This document shows positions 45,458 through 53,835 of a stretch of DNA of 64,000 nt, one piece after another (positions within the stretch are counted from its first letter, which is position 1; each line of letters begins with the position of its first letter). The translations under genes were made by a program, and so were the position numbers. The notes under the pieces were generated by a model. It worked only from the letters and a program-made list of their open reading frames with translations. It ran no database searches and was not told the origin of the DNA. The stretch comes from Paenibacillus sp. An7 (lineage in GTDB: Bacteria > Bacillota > Bacilli > Paenibacillales > Paenibacillaceae). The stretch lies in NCBI RefSeq assembly GCF_009870785.1, contig NZ_WTWX01000015.1, forward strand, positions 1 through 64,000. Reading direction: 5' to 3'.

Positions 45458-45485
45458 GCAGATAAATCATTCGATTAACTCATTG

Positions 45486-45513
45486 AGTTTACTTAATATT
45501 TATTATGTAAACT
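45486..45513. repeat. dif-like palindrome, site 1
   Basis: Left arm AGTTTACTTAA, centre TATTTA, right arm TTATGTAAACT. The right arm equals the XerD half of B. subtilis dif. The left arm is its inverted copy with one mismatch. It lies 200 bases upstream of the FAD-linked oxidase gene. Confidence 0.7.
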
Positions 45514-45713
45514 AATATTTCATTTCATATGATGTATGATGTTCGATTTTTTTAACACGCTTATTAAATACGATCTTAATCTCCGAAGTTTCCTTCTATG
45601 AGGGTTACATTATGAGTATTCGCCTACACCATAGTCTGCTGCCCTCCATATAATGGACGATACCGTGTTTGTAAGGATAGCGGTGTAATCCATTTTTACA
45701 ATAGGGAGTTGTT

Positions 45714-47069
45714 ATGGTGAAGTCAAAGGTGAAACTGACCGGTAAAGTGATTTTCCGAGGAGATCCGGGATATGAGGCCGCACGTAGAAATTGGGATCCT
45801 CATACAGACAGATATCCTAAAGTATTTGTTTTTGCTCTAAAAACGCAAGATGTCGCTAATGCTATAAAATGGGCTCGTCATCATCATATCCCTATTCGGG
45901 CTAGAAGTGGACGACATGCACTCGAGAGCAACCTCTCGCAAGTTAACGGAGGTATCGTAATAGATGTGAGCAAGATGCAAAACATTAAGCTGGATAAAAA
46001 GAATGGAACAGTCATTGTTGAGACGGGGAACCAAGTCGGAAGAATCGCGAAAGCCCTGGCTGCTCAAGGATTTATAGCCCCTTTTGGTGACAGTCCAACC
46101 GTAGGGATCGGCGGAATCACACTCGGTGGAGGAATCGGACCGTTACAGCGTACAATTGGACTTATCAGTGATAATCTGATTGGACTAGAAATGGTCGATG
46201 CAAATGGAAAAGTAATTGTAGCTAATCATAAGAAAAATGCTGATCTTTTATGGGCCTCTCGTGGGGGTGGCGGCGGTAACTTTGGAATATGCACAAAATA
46301 CAAATTTAGAGTGCGCAAAGCCCCTGCGAAGGCTACCGTATTTAAGATTACGTGGCCATGGAACCAATTCGAAAAGGTATTGAAAGTATGGCAACGCTGG
46401 GCTCCTTCTGTCGATACAAGACTTGGAAGTGAACTGAATATCGGTCCTAAAAAAGGCGGCAACGTCACAATGGAAGGCTTGTTCCTGGGATCAAAAACAG
46501 AGGCAGTCCGCCTACTTAAGCCTATTACATCCGTAGGAACTCCAACGGAGAGTATTATCCGGTTATTACCTTACACGGAAGTAGTGAACTTCTTATTAGC
46601 ACCAGATCCGGTACTTACCCAAAAGTATAGCAACCAGTTCTCTTCAGGGTTCGGAAAGTCTGTTTTTCCTGACAAAGCCATAAAAGTAATGCGGGAATTT
46701 CTAGAGAATGCAGAGGCAGATTCAACAGCCGGTTTCTTCTTCCTCAACTGGGGCGGTGCGATAAGCCGTGTTTCACCAAAAGCGAGTGCTTTCTTCTGGC
46801 GTAAAGCTAAATTTTATGTAGAATGGAACACCTCCTGGATTAATCCAGCAAATGCTGCTAAGAATATCGCCTTAACTCGTAATACACGCCGAAAGCTACA
46901 ACCTTATATCGTAGGGTCTTATATTAACGTACCAGACCAAGGCATCAAAAATTCAGGACCGGTATACTATGGAACAAACTATGCTAGACTACGTAAAGTG
47001 AAAGCGAAGTATGATCCTAAAAATGTATTTAACAATCCTCAAAGTATTCCTCCTGCTCGAAAAGGATAA
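45714..47069 (+). CDS. FAD-linked oxidase with berberine-bridge C-terminus
   Basis: A 451-residue flavoenzyme. The PP-loop FAD domain shows FALKTQDVANAIKWARHHHIPIRARSGRHALE, with the His that normally carries 8-alpha-linked FAD, then SPTVGIGGITLGGGIGPLQR and GGGGGNFGICTKYKF. The C-terminal BBE motif is YGTNYARLRKVKAKYDPKNVFNNPQSI. Relatives are YgaK and CotQ of B. subtilis, of unclear substrate. No signal peptide. AGGGAG precedes the ATG. The gene and its terminator are bracketed by two dif-like palindromes. Confidence 0.87.
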   Translation: MVKSKVKLTGKVIFRGDPGYEAARRNWDPHTDRYPKVFVFALKTQDVANAIKWARHHHIPIRARSGRHALESNLSQVNGGIVIDVSKMQNIKLDKKNGTVIVETGNQVGRIAKALAAQGFIAPFGDSPTVGIGGITLGGGIGPLQRTIGLISDNLIGLEMVDANGKVIVANHKKNADLLWASRGGGGGNFGICTKYKFRVRKAPAKATVFKITWPWNQFEKVLKVWQRWAPSVDTRLGSELNIGPKKGGNVTMEGLFLGSKTEAVRLLKPITSVGTPTESIIRLLPYTEVVNFLLAPDPVLTQKYSNQFSSGFGKSVFPDKAIKVMREFLENAEADSTAGFFFLNWGGAISRVSPKASAFFWRKAKFYVEWNTSWINPANAAKNIALTRNTRRKLQPYIVGSYINVPDQGIKNSGPVYYGTNYARLRKVKAKYDPKNVFNNPQSIPPARKG

Positions 47070-47160
47070 ACCAGCCCTAGATTGACATTCAGATTATTCA
47101 GATAATGGGTTAAAGCATCCTTAGAGACATGAATATGAAAACACTTTTGTAATGAAGCAA

Positions 47161-47187
47161 AGGGCTGCCTATAAGGTAGCCCTTTCT
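47161..47187 (+). terminator. Intrinsic terminator of the oxidase gene
   Basis: AGGGCTGCCT and AGGTAGCCCT form the stem (one G-T pair) around ATA, with TTCTCTT after it. Confidence 0.75.
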
Positions 47188-47262
47188 CTTATTAAACTAT
47201 GTTATTGAACTACCTTATTCAAAATGGTTAACCAAGAAAATCTAATAAATCGTTTGTTAAGA

Positions 47263-47298
47263 CATTGGTTTACATAATATATTTTATGTAAACCAATG
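47263..47298. repeat. dif-like palindrome, site 2
   Basis: Arms GGTTTACATAA and TTATGTAAACC surround the centre TATATT. The symmetry extends four bases further on each side (CATT and AATG), so each arm is 15 bp and perfect. It lies 200 bases after the oxidase gene and 93 bases beyond the 3' end of the recombinase gene. Confidence 0.75.
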
Positions 47299-47390
47299 AT
47301 CCCTGATACGAATACGATCCGTGCTCCATTCGTATTCACTCAAGAATGATAAGGTATTTTCTATATACTCGATTTAATTAAAATTACCGA

Positions 47391-48317
47391 TTAAGATAGG
47401 TCGATCTCAAGCATGGCCATGGCTTGTTCCTTCTCTCGATTGGTAACGTGGGTATAGACGGTTGTAGTCTCAATGGATGAATGACCCAACAGCTCTTGCA
47501 CGGTTCTGAGGTCGGCACCTTTACGAAGCATCATCGTCGCAAAAGAATGTCGCAATTTATGACTGGAGTATGCTTTTTTGCGGGTGATCCCTTCATTCTC
47601 TTGAAAACGATCAAATGTCTCAGCCGCAATCAGCTGTATTGTTCGAATGGACAGCCTTCTTCCTTGCTGAGAGATGAAGAAAGCTTCTTCCTTCGATTTA
47701 CGAGGTTCAATCCTCTCGGCTAGCACTTCATCAAGCACATCTCTTACCGCCGCAGGAACGGGTAACGTACGCCACTTTCTCCCCTTACCAAATACATCGA
47801 TCGTACTACGCTGCGAATTATAATCTCCAACATTCAAAGAATGAACTTCTCCTACCCGCAGACCCATATATGCCATGAGCAGAAAAATCGCTAGATTGCG
47901 ATTCCGATATTTCCCCTCCACCGATTTCATGAATTTCGGCAGATCTACTTCATCTAAAAATACGGGTGCTTTATTTTTCTCTGTTCTCGATTTCTTAATT
48001 CCTGTTGCCGGATTCACTTCGAGAAGTTCGAGTTCAATCAGCGCTTTGAAGAAACAATGCACCGAAGCGTGTTTGCGATTCCGAGTTGAATCACTGATCC
48101 CCCGATCACGAGCCTTGGACAGAAAAGAGAGAATATGTAGCTTCTTCACTTTATCTAATGACTTCCCATTTAGAGAAGATAAAAACTCAAACACATCACT
48201 TTTATAAGATTTAATGGTGTGGCCAGTGTACCCCGCATCTTTCAGCCAGATATCAAATGCTTCGAGTTCTTCAGCATAGGTTTCTAAAATGGTTTCTAAA
48301 ATTTCTGCATTCAACAT
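47391..48317 (-). CDS. XerC/XerD-like tyrosine recombinase
   Basis: About 308 residues from ATG 48317 (TTG 48314, six bases after AGGTG, is equally possible). A SAM-like N-domain (YAEELEAFDIWLKDAGYTGHTIKSYKSDV) precedes the catalytic domain with all active residues: Arg in MGLRVGEVHSL, Lys in FGKGRKWRTLPV, SSHKLRHSFATMM, LGHSSIETT and the nucleophile in TTVYTHVTNREK. It is the size of Xer proteins, not of phage integrases with large N-domains. It is not next to codV-like neighbours, so it may be an additional accessory recombinase. Confidence 0.9.
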   Translation of the reverse strand: MLNAEILETILETYAEELEAFDIWLKDAGYTGHTIKSYKSDVFEFLSSLNGKSLDKVKKLHILSFLSKARDRGISDSTRNRKHASVHCFFKALIELELLEVNPATGIKKSRTEKNKAPVFLDEVDLPKFMKSVEGKYRNRNLAIFLLMAYMGLRVGEVHSLNVGDYNSQRSTIDVFGKGRKWRTLPVPAAVRDVLDEVLAERIEPRKSKEEAFFISQQGRRLSIRTIQLIAAETFDRFQENEGITRKKAYSSHKLRHSFATMMLRKGADLRTVQELLGHSSIETTTVYTHVTNREKEQAMAMLEIDLS

Positions 48318-48667
48318 CATCACCTGCCATTCTTCAAAATTAGAGTTTATAAGCAAAATACGTGTCGATCTACGTCTACGAACTCAGGTAAGTGGTCGAC
48401 TCTCTTAAATAAATCGAATATAAACAGAAACTGCGTATAATTTATATTATACGCAGTATTTTAGTGTAATGAAAGCTTCATTTTCCCACGATATGTCGTT
48501 GTTATGAGAATTTCTGAAATAATCCTTATTTCCTAGTAAAATAACGACGTTTTATGTAATACTTTGACTTGAAATAGCCCCTAACCCTCCTAAACCCGCT
48601 ACATAATAAGACATAACAAAATAAATGCCGAAATACGCTAGAAGTCATCGCTCTCTTTATTCCCTCT
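48318..48667. other. Intergenic region upstream of the recombinase
   Basis: About 350 bases with no protein gene. It holds the palindrome at 48430-48457 and otherwise AT-rich sequence. The recombinase promoter should be here but I cannot place it with confidence. Confidence 0.5.
48430..48457. repeat. 11-6-11 palindrome upstream of the recombinase
   Basis: Arms ACTGCGTATAA and TTATACGCAGT are perfect complements around TTTATA. It lies about 110 bases before the recombinase start, with no gene nearby that needs a terminator. Arm length and spacing equal those of the dif-like sites, but the arm sequence differs except at the inner ATAA/TTAT edges. Confidence 0.6.
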
Positions 48668-48674
48668 ATAAACA

Positions 48675-48709
48675 TAAAAAAGGCGCCTGATTCGTAGGAA
48701 TCAGACACC
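48675..48709 (-). terminator. Intrinsic terminator of the epimerase operon
   Basis: On the minus strand GGTGTCTGATTC pairs with GAATCAGGCGCC (one mismatch), followed by TTTTTT. Confidence 0.8.
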
Positions 48710-48797
48710 ACTTTTGGCAATGTGATTTTTGATAATGATCATAATTCGACATCTTATGATTAGCCTTATGTGATCGAGCTTTACATAAATAATAGAT

Positions 48798-49682
48798 TTA
48801 TTCCAGTACAGCTTCTAATGTATCTTCTATTGTAGGATAACGAAATTCAAAACCTTCCGCTAGTAACCTTTCGGGTACTACCCATCTGCTTTTTAAAATC
48901 AGCTCCGTTTCCGTCCGAATAAAAACAGCTCCCATTTCTAACATCCACCCGGGAGTAGGGATTCCTACTTTAACGTTCATCTTCTTACGCATTTCAGCCA
49001 TTAACTTTTGATTCGACACTGGATAAGGAGTCGCCGCATTAAACACACCGCGGAGATCTTCTCGCTGCTGAACAAACTGTACAATCCGGTATAGATCCTC
49101 CACATGAATAAAACTGAATTTCTGCGTTCCAGGTCCTTGCTTACCCCCGAGGCCAAATCGAGTTAAGTAGAGATAAGGAGTCATCACTCCCCCGTCTTTA
49201 CCCAGCACAATGGAAATCCGGAGGGCAACTTGGCGAGTCTGATCTAATGAGAAGGAGAAAAACGTCTCTTCCCATGCTTTTGCTACCTCTACTGAGAAGC
49301 CTGTGCCAATCTCTCCCTCCTCCTCTGTCATGGGACGATCTTCTGCATGTCTGTAGATCGTGGCCGTGCTTGAGTTGATCCATAGCTTTGGCGGTTCTAT
49401 GCATACCTCTATCGCTTCTCCTAAGATTCGAGTCGTCCGTTTCCTGGACTCCATGATTTCACGCTTATTGCGCTCATTATAGCGGCAATTGACTGATTTT
49501 CCTGCAAGGTTAACGAGCAGATCTGCTCCTTCCAGTGCTTCTATGATGGACTGTTTATCATCCCAAGAGATATGACCCTCTTGCCTTGATATAATGTATA
49601 CGGTCTCGCCTTTCTCTTTAAATTTCTTCTCGAAAAATTGGCCGATAAACCCCGTACCGCCGGCTAGCACAACCTTCCCCAT
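48798..49682 (-). CDS. TIGR01777-family NAD-dependent epimerase (YfhF-like)
   Basis: 294 residues from ATG 49682, six bases after GAGGTG; a GTG at 49691 would add three residues. The Rossmann start KVVLAGGTGFIGQFFEKKF, DLLVNLAGKSVNCRYNERNKREI, SSTATIYRH and the C-terminal GWMLEMGAVFIRTETELILKSRWVVPERLLAEGFEF are typical of this SDR subfamily. The substrate is unknown. The TxxxYxxxK catalytic motif is altered as usual in TIGR01777 (YRHAEDRPMTEE). It lies nine bases after the DUF1835 stop on the same strand. Confidence 0.9.
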   Translation of the reverse strand: MGKVVLAGGTGFIGQFFEKKFKEKGETVYIISRQEGHISWDDKQSIIEALEGADLLVNLAGKSVNCRYNERNKREIMESRKRTTRILGEAIEVCIEPPKLWINSSTATIYRHAEDRPMTEEEGEIGTGFSVEVAKAWEETFFSFSLDQTRQVALRISIVLGKDGGVMTPYLYLTRFGLGGKQGPGTQKFSFIHVEDLYRIVQFVQQREDLRGVFNAATPYPVSNQKLMAEMRKKMNVKVGIPTPGWMLEMGAVFIRTETELILKSRWVVPERLLAEGFEFRYPTIEDTLEAVLE

Positions 49683-49699
49683 AAAGCTCACCTCACTCG

Positions 49700-50548
49700 C
49701 TAAGATTTTATACGTACCGAATAATACCTCATCGCACTAGGTACTCCTTGTATCTCAAGTTTGCCCTCATTGATCAAACTCCGTAATCGGAACTCAAAAA
49801 ATGCATCACCGATATACTGCTCCAAATATCCCATCGCTTCCCCTACGACCCGCGCTGCTTTTATAAAACCACCTGCATTAGAGCGATTCTGTAACTTAGA
49901 AACCGTATGAAGCAAATATTCATCTAAAACATTTTCCTCTACTGTATCTACTTCCCCATCATTCCACAGCCTAAGTACCTGCTTCGTCTCTGCATATCCC
50001 AACCATTCTTGTTCGTACTTACTTCTTTGTTCTGTAGTTAAAGGATGAATTCGTTTCAGTTCATGAAATACTTCAATAAGTTTCTCTGACACGATTTCTC
50101 CCGCATGACGATAATATTGTTGATGCTTCGGTGTATTGTACTTTCTTTCACATATCTTAACAGCATTGATTTCAATTATTTCATTCTTATATTCTTTTAA
50201 CAAATACTCAACGTACCTTGATCCTATTTTTTCATGAGCTGAATCTCCACCCCAAATTACAATTCGAGCGTGTTCCGGTATCTGTTGAAGCATTTGGATA
50301 GAATTCAACTCACCATTATGAGCAGAATGATTTTCGAGACCCAGGTGAGTTCTCATCCATTCTTCACGGTATCGTCTTCCTTCTGGTTCATGAAGTTTCC
50401 ATATGGGTCCCACTGAAAATAGATCTGGAAAACAAATCATCCCATCAGACTCCTGTAAATTCAACTGCTTGATGGTCTGTCTTACACTTCCTGCTGTAGA
50501 ATAACCAAACAAGATGTGCACTTTTTTCGTCTTACTATTCGGAACCAT
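49700..50548 (-). CDS. DUF1835/DUF3658 domain protein
   Basis: The 282-residue protein begins VHILFGYSTAGSVRQTIKQL and continues FPDLFSVGPIWKL, the DUF1835 pattern. The second half (AARVVGEAMGYLEQYIGDAFFEFRLRSLINEGKLEIQG) is DUF3658. No activity is known for the pair. The ribosome site before ATG 50548 is weak. The gene is followed closely by the epimerase gene, so the two are likely cotranscribed. Confidence 0.82.
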   Translation of the reverse strand: MVPNSKTKKVHILFGYSTAGSVRQTIKQLNLQESDGMICFPDLFSVGPIWKLHEPEGRRYREEWMRTHLGLENHSAHNGELNSIQMLQQIPEHARIVIWGGDSAHEKIGSRYVEYLLKEYKNEIIEINAVKICERKYNTPKHQQYYRHAGEIVSEKLIEVFHELKRIHPLTTEQRSKYEQEWLGYAETKQVLRLWNDGEVDTVEENVLDEYLLHTVSKLQNRSNAGGFIKAARVVGEAMGYLEQYIGDAFFEFRLRSLINEGKLEIQGVPSAMRYYSVRIKS

Positions 50549-50683
50549 CTTGAGCTGTTTCAGCCCTATTCCCCCTTATTACACCTTATTACATAATGAC
50601 TTCCTAATTAAAATAATTAATTGAAAATTTTGGTTATTTCCTAATTATAATAAATTTAACTGATCCATACAATCGCCTGTATC

Positions 50684-50715
50684 AAAAAAAGCTCCTACCA
50701 AAAGGTAGAAGCTTT
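50684..50715 (-). terminator. Intrinsic terminator of the AGCS symporter gene
   Basis: On the minus strand AAAGCTTCTACC pairs with GGTAGGAGCTTT (one wobble) and is followed by TTTT. Confidence 0.8.
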
Positions 50716-50726
50716 GAACAATTACA

Positions 50727-52145
50727 TTAGGATTTCTCTTTAGGTGATTCTTCCCAGCCTGTTACATTCTCGATTCCTGGAATGGAATCTTTGTAGAACA
50801 CAGGATCTTTGCCTTCTTTTCTTTGTTTTGAATAATCCTTTAACGCAGCGAATGCGATCTTTGATAAGAGCGCGATGGCTATTAAGTTAACAATAACCAT
50901 GAAGCCCATAAACAGGTCGGCCATATCCCAGACCAGCTTCACGCTAGCGACCGAGCCAAACATGATCATAGCAAGAACAGCAATTCGGTAAATTACAAGC
51001 GTTGTTTTGCTTGATTTAATAAACTCAATATTCGTTTCCCCATAATAGTAGTTACCAATCAGCGTACTAAATGCAAATAGGAAAATCATTAATGCAAGCA
51101 TACCTGACGCCCAATCACCAAAATGGATACTGAGTGCAGTTTGTGTAAGTACAATCCCTTCTGTATTTACAGATGGATCTGTATAAGCACCTGAGAGCAG
51201 TACCAAGAAAGCAGTACTTGTACAAATAATCAGCGTATCAATCAAAACAGCTAATGCTTGAATTAAACCTTGTTTAGCTGGATGACTTGTCGTTGCTGTA
51301 GCAGCCGCATTCGGCGCACTACCCATACCCGCTTCATTGGAGAAGAGTCCTCTTTTAACCCCTTGCATGAGAGCTCCACCAAGCGTACCACCCGCAAATT
51401 GTTCAATACCAAATGCATGTTTAACAATAGTAGCAATCATTGCAGGAACTTCAGTAATATTGATGAGTACCGCAATGAAAGCAATACCGATATAAATAAC
51501 GGCCATGATAACGACAATGTACTCGGAGATTTTCGCAATTCGTTTAATACCGCCGAAAATGATAATCCCGAAAGCTACAACCAAAGCAATCCCGAGCCAT
51601 AATGGATCAACGCCAAAAGAATTTTGGAAAGCTGTTGCTACTGTATTGGCTTGAACCGCATTAAATACGAGTCCAAAGGATACGGTAATCAGGACTGCAA
51701 ACAGGATTCCCATCCAACGCTTGTTAAGCCCTTGTTCCATATAGTAGGCAGGTCCGCCGCGGAACCCTTGTTTGTCCTTGATTTTATAAACCTGAGCAAG
51801 TGTACTTTCCACAAAACTTGACGCAGATCCGATGATCGCGATAATCCACATCCAGAAAACAGCACCTGGACCTCCAATACCAATCGCAAGAGCGATACCC
51901 GTGATGTTACCTGTCCCAACACGAGCAGCCATACTGATGCAAAATGCTTGGAAAGCGGTAATCTCACCTTTTTGTTTCTTGTTTGATCCTTTAAGTTCAC
52001 GGAACATATCTTTTATGTAAGTGAACTGCATAAAGCCTGATTTCCATGTGAAGTAAAGCCCAATCGCAACCAATAAAATGATTAGAACATATGACCAAAG
52101 CACATCGTTGATCAAACTGATTCCTTTTTGTAAGAAGTCTTGCAT
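50727..52145 (-). CDS. alsT: Sodium/amino acid (alanine/glycine/glutamine) symporter, AGCS family
   Basis: A 472-residue polytopic protein with the AGCS landmarks ITAFQAFCISMAARVGTGNITGIALAI, GGPGAVFWMWIIAIIGSASSFVESTLAQVYK and RGLFSNEAGMGSAPNAAATA. It imports a small neutral amino acid with Na+; the B. subtilis homologue AlsT takes up glutamine. GGAGG precedes the ATG. A good sigma-A promoter lies 140 bases upstream. It is monocistronic. Confidence 0.92.
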   Translation of the reverse strand: MQDFLQKGISLINDVLWSYVLIILLVAIGLYFTWKSGFMQFTYIKDMFRELKGSNKKQKGEITAFQAFCISMAARVGTGNITGIALAIGIGGPGAVFWMWIIAIIGSASSFVESTLAQVYKIKDKQGFRGGPAYYMEQGLNKRWMGILFAVLITVSFGLVFNAVQANTVATAFQNSFGVDPLWLGIALVVAFGIIIFGGIKRIAKISEYIVVIMAVIYIGIAFIAVLINITEVPAMIATIVKHAFGIEQFAGGTLGGALMQGVKRGLFSNEAGMGSAPNAAATATTSHPAKQGLIQALAVLIDTLIICTSTAFLVLLSGAYTDPSVNTEGIVLTQTALSIHFGDWASGMLALMIFLFAFSTLIGNYYYGETNIEFIKSSKTTLVIYRIAVLAMIMFGSVASVKLVWDMADLFMGFMVIVNLIAIALLSKIAFAALKDYSKQRKEGKDPVFYKDSIPGIENVTGWEESPKEKS

Positions 52146-52284
52146 CTCAAACCTCCATCATGTTGTATATTCGTATAAGGGAACGATGTCCTTAACGATC
52201 TCTTGTTAGTATTATTAACATTAAAATTTAATAACGCATTTTTTTATTATACTTATTTTTATTAATTTACGCTATATTAATTTT

Positions 52285-52313
52285 ATAGTATAAAAATGAT
52301 TTTTTCATGTCAA
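52285..52313 (-). promoter_or_regulatory. Predicted sigma-A promoter of the AGCS symporter gene
   Basis: On the minus strand TTGACA (52308-52313) and TACTAT (52285-52290) are separated by exactly 17 bases. Confidence 0.6.
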
Positions 52314-52422
52314 GATATATTACAAAGATGACATCTTGCAATTATATACATGAATTTGATTGATTATACCTGTGTGAAATCGGTTATCTGAGACTCACTG
52401 TCTTATTATCCGAAATAAAAGA

Positions 52423-52450
52423 AATAACCTATTCATATGAATAGGTTATT
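52423..52450 (-). terminator. Intrinsic terminator of the M20 operon
   Basis: AATAACCTATTC and GAATAGGTTATT form a perfect 12-bp stem with loop ATAT. A T-rich tail follows on the minus strand. Confidence 0.8.
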
Positions 52451-52494
52451 CTCCATTCTTTTGTATAGTATTTGCATAAGTGAAATTATAATTA

Positions 52495-52977
52495 CTAACG
52501 AGTTAACGAAAGACCAATTTCAGATAATATGGCACTGCCAAGGTATGTGCCGGTAAATACGAATAATGCAACAATAGCAACACGCCAAGATGTTTTACGA
52601 AGATCTGACAGACGATCTACTACGGAGATCCCAGCGAAAGCCAAAATAGGTGTAGTAATCGATAAGAAGTTAACCGCTTGAATAGCTTCTACAAACACAT
52701 CAGAACTAAGGCAGAATATGAGTGATGTAATCGATACCCAGCCAAGTACAGGGAACTCTTGCAGCACTTTCACAGGCACTTTCTTCATTAAAGAAGAAAT
52801 TAAGATCCCGATCATCGAGAACAGCCATAATACAGCCAGTCCGCCAATCGTATGCCATGAGACGGTAACGCCCTCACCGATCCGAAGTTGTTTCATAATA
52901 TCTGTAAATAGGATAAGCGAGACACTTAGCAAAAGTACAAGTCCTGCTTTCATCCAATGTTTTTTATCTAGTACCAT
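52495..52977 (-). CDS. Small membrane protein, partner of the DUF3100 protein
   Basis: The 160-residue protein has four to five predicted helices (AGLVLLLSVSLILFTDI, TIGGLAVLWLFSMIGILISSLM, GWVSITSLIFCLSS, a C-terminal VAIVALFVFTGTYLGSAILSEIG). Its ATG shares one base with the stop of the preceding gene (TAATG), so translation is coupled. I do not know a family name. The arrangement of a small and a larger membrane subunit resembles two-part transporters such as LrgAB or MadLM, which is inference only. Confidence 0.7.
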   Translation of the reverse strand: MVLDKKHWMKAGLVLLLSVSLILFTDIMKQLRIGEGVTVSWHTIGGLAVLWLFSMIGILISSLMKKVPVKVLQEFPVLGWVSITSLIFCLSSDVFVEAIQAVNFLSITTPILAFAGISVVDRLSDLRKTSWRVAIVALFVFTGTYLGSAILSEIGLSLTR

Positions 52978-53771
52978 TACCTTTTACCTCCAGTAAACAG
53001 ATTATACATAAAACGTTGCAACGGAACAGCCAAAAACACCATAGTGTACGTTCCAAGGAAACTTGTCAGTAGCTGACTCGCTGCAGCATAACTGTTGATG
53101 ACGTCAGCTTGATCTGGAGCTAAGGCGATTAGAGATGAAGAAGCTCCCACCATCATACTAGATGAACCTACTCCAGAAGACATCGCCAGTGCTTCAATAG
53201 AGAAACCTAAAGCGTGAAGAACAGGTGCAATAATACTAAAGAACAAAGTTCCAAAAAGTGTACCTATAATATACAGTGATAATACCCCGCGTCCCTCACT
53301 GGAATCGAGTGTATATTTCTCAGAGATATAAGCAAGTTCACCTTCACGTCCAAGCCCCAGGGTAGCTCCAATTGCTTCTCTGCGAAGACCCAGTAGAATT
53401 GCCACTGGAAGACCAAGCAGTACAGTTCCGAGGTTACCGATCTCTTGCAGCAAGAAGACCCAGCCAACATCAAGAATTTCTCTTAGTTTAGGAGCAACAT
53501 CCGCTCCGTAACGCGCCATAAGAGGTAACATGATGTAAATTAGATATTTACTTGCAAAGTTCACGTTTTCTTTACTGTACACCTTTTTCATAATACCGCG
53601 TCTAAAGATAGCAGTTCCTAGAATCATAGCAATTAGAATAGCAAACACCAGAGGAAGCAAGTTAATGGTAATGTTACCGATCGGTATGGACTGGGTTCCA
53701 ATCCATTCTGCTGCTGTAATGAGAAATAAAGCAAATAAGATAAGATAAACAAGATGTCCTTTTGATTTCAT
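52977..53771 (-). CDS. DUF3100-like membrane protein
   Basis: The 264-residue protein has about eight helices and ordered conserved segments NITINLLPLVFAILIAMILG, NFASKYLIYIMLPLMARYGADVAP, REAIGATLGLGREGELAYISEKY and SSGVGSSSMMVGASSS. These fit DUF3100, recalled here as commonly next to M20 amidohydrolases. It lies 64 bases after the M20 hydrolase gene and overlaps the next gene by one base. Together they probably move the substrate or product of the hydrolase. Confidence 0.72.
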   Translation of the reverse strand: MKSKGHLVYLILFALFLITAAEWIGTQSIPIGNITINLLPLVFAILIAMILGTAIFRRGIMKKVYSKENVNFASKYLIYIMLPLMARYGADVAPKLREILDVGWVFLLQEIGNLGTVLLGLPVAILLGLRREAIGATLGLGREGELAYISEKYTLDSSEGRGVLSLYIIGTLFGTLFFSIIAPVLHALGFSIEALAMSSGVGSSSMMVGASSSLIALAPDQADVINSYAAASQLLTSFLGTYTMVFLAVPLQRFMYNLFTGGKR

Positions 53772-53835
53772 GAACCAAAATCCTCATTTCTGTATATTCT
53801 TTGTTGTCTCATTGATCTATTTAGTGGATAAAAGA

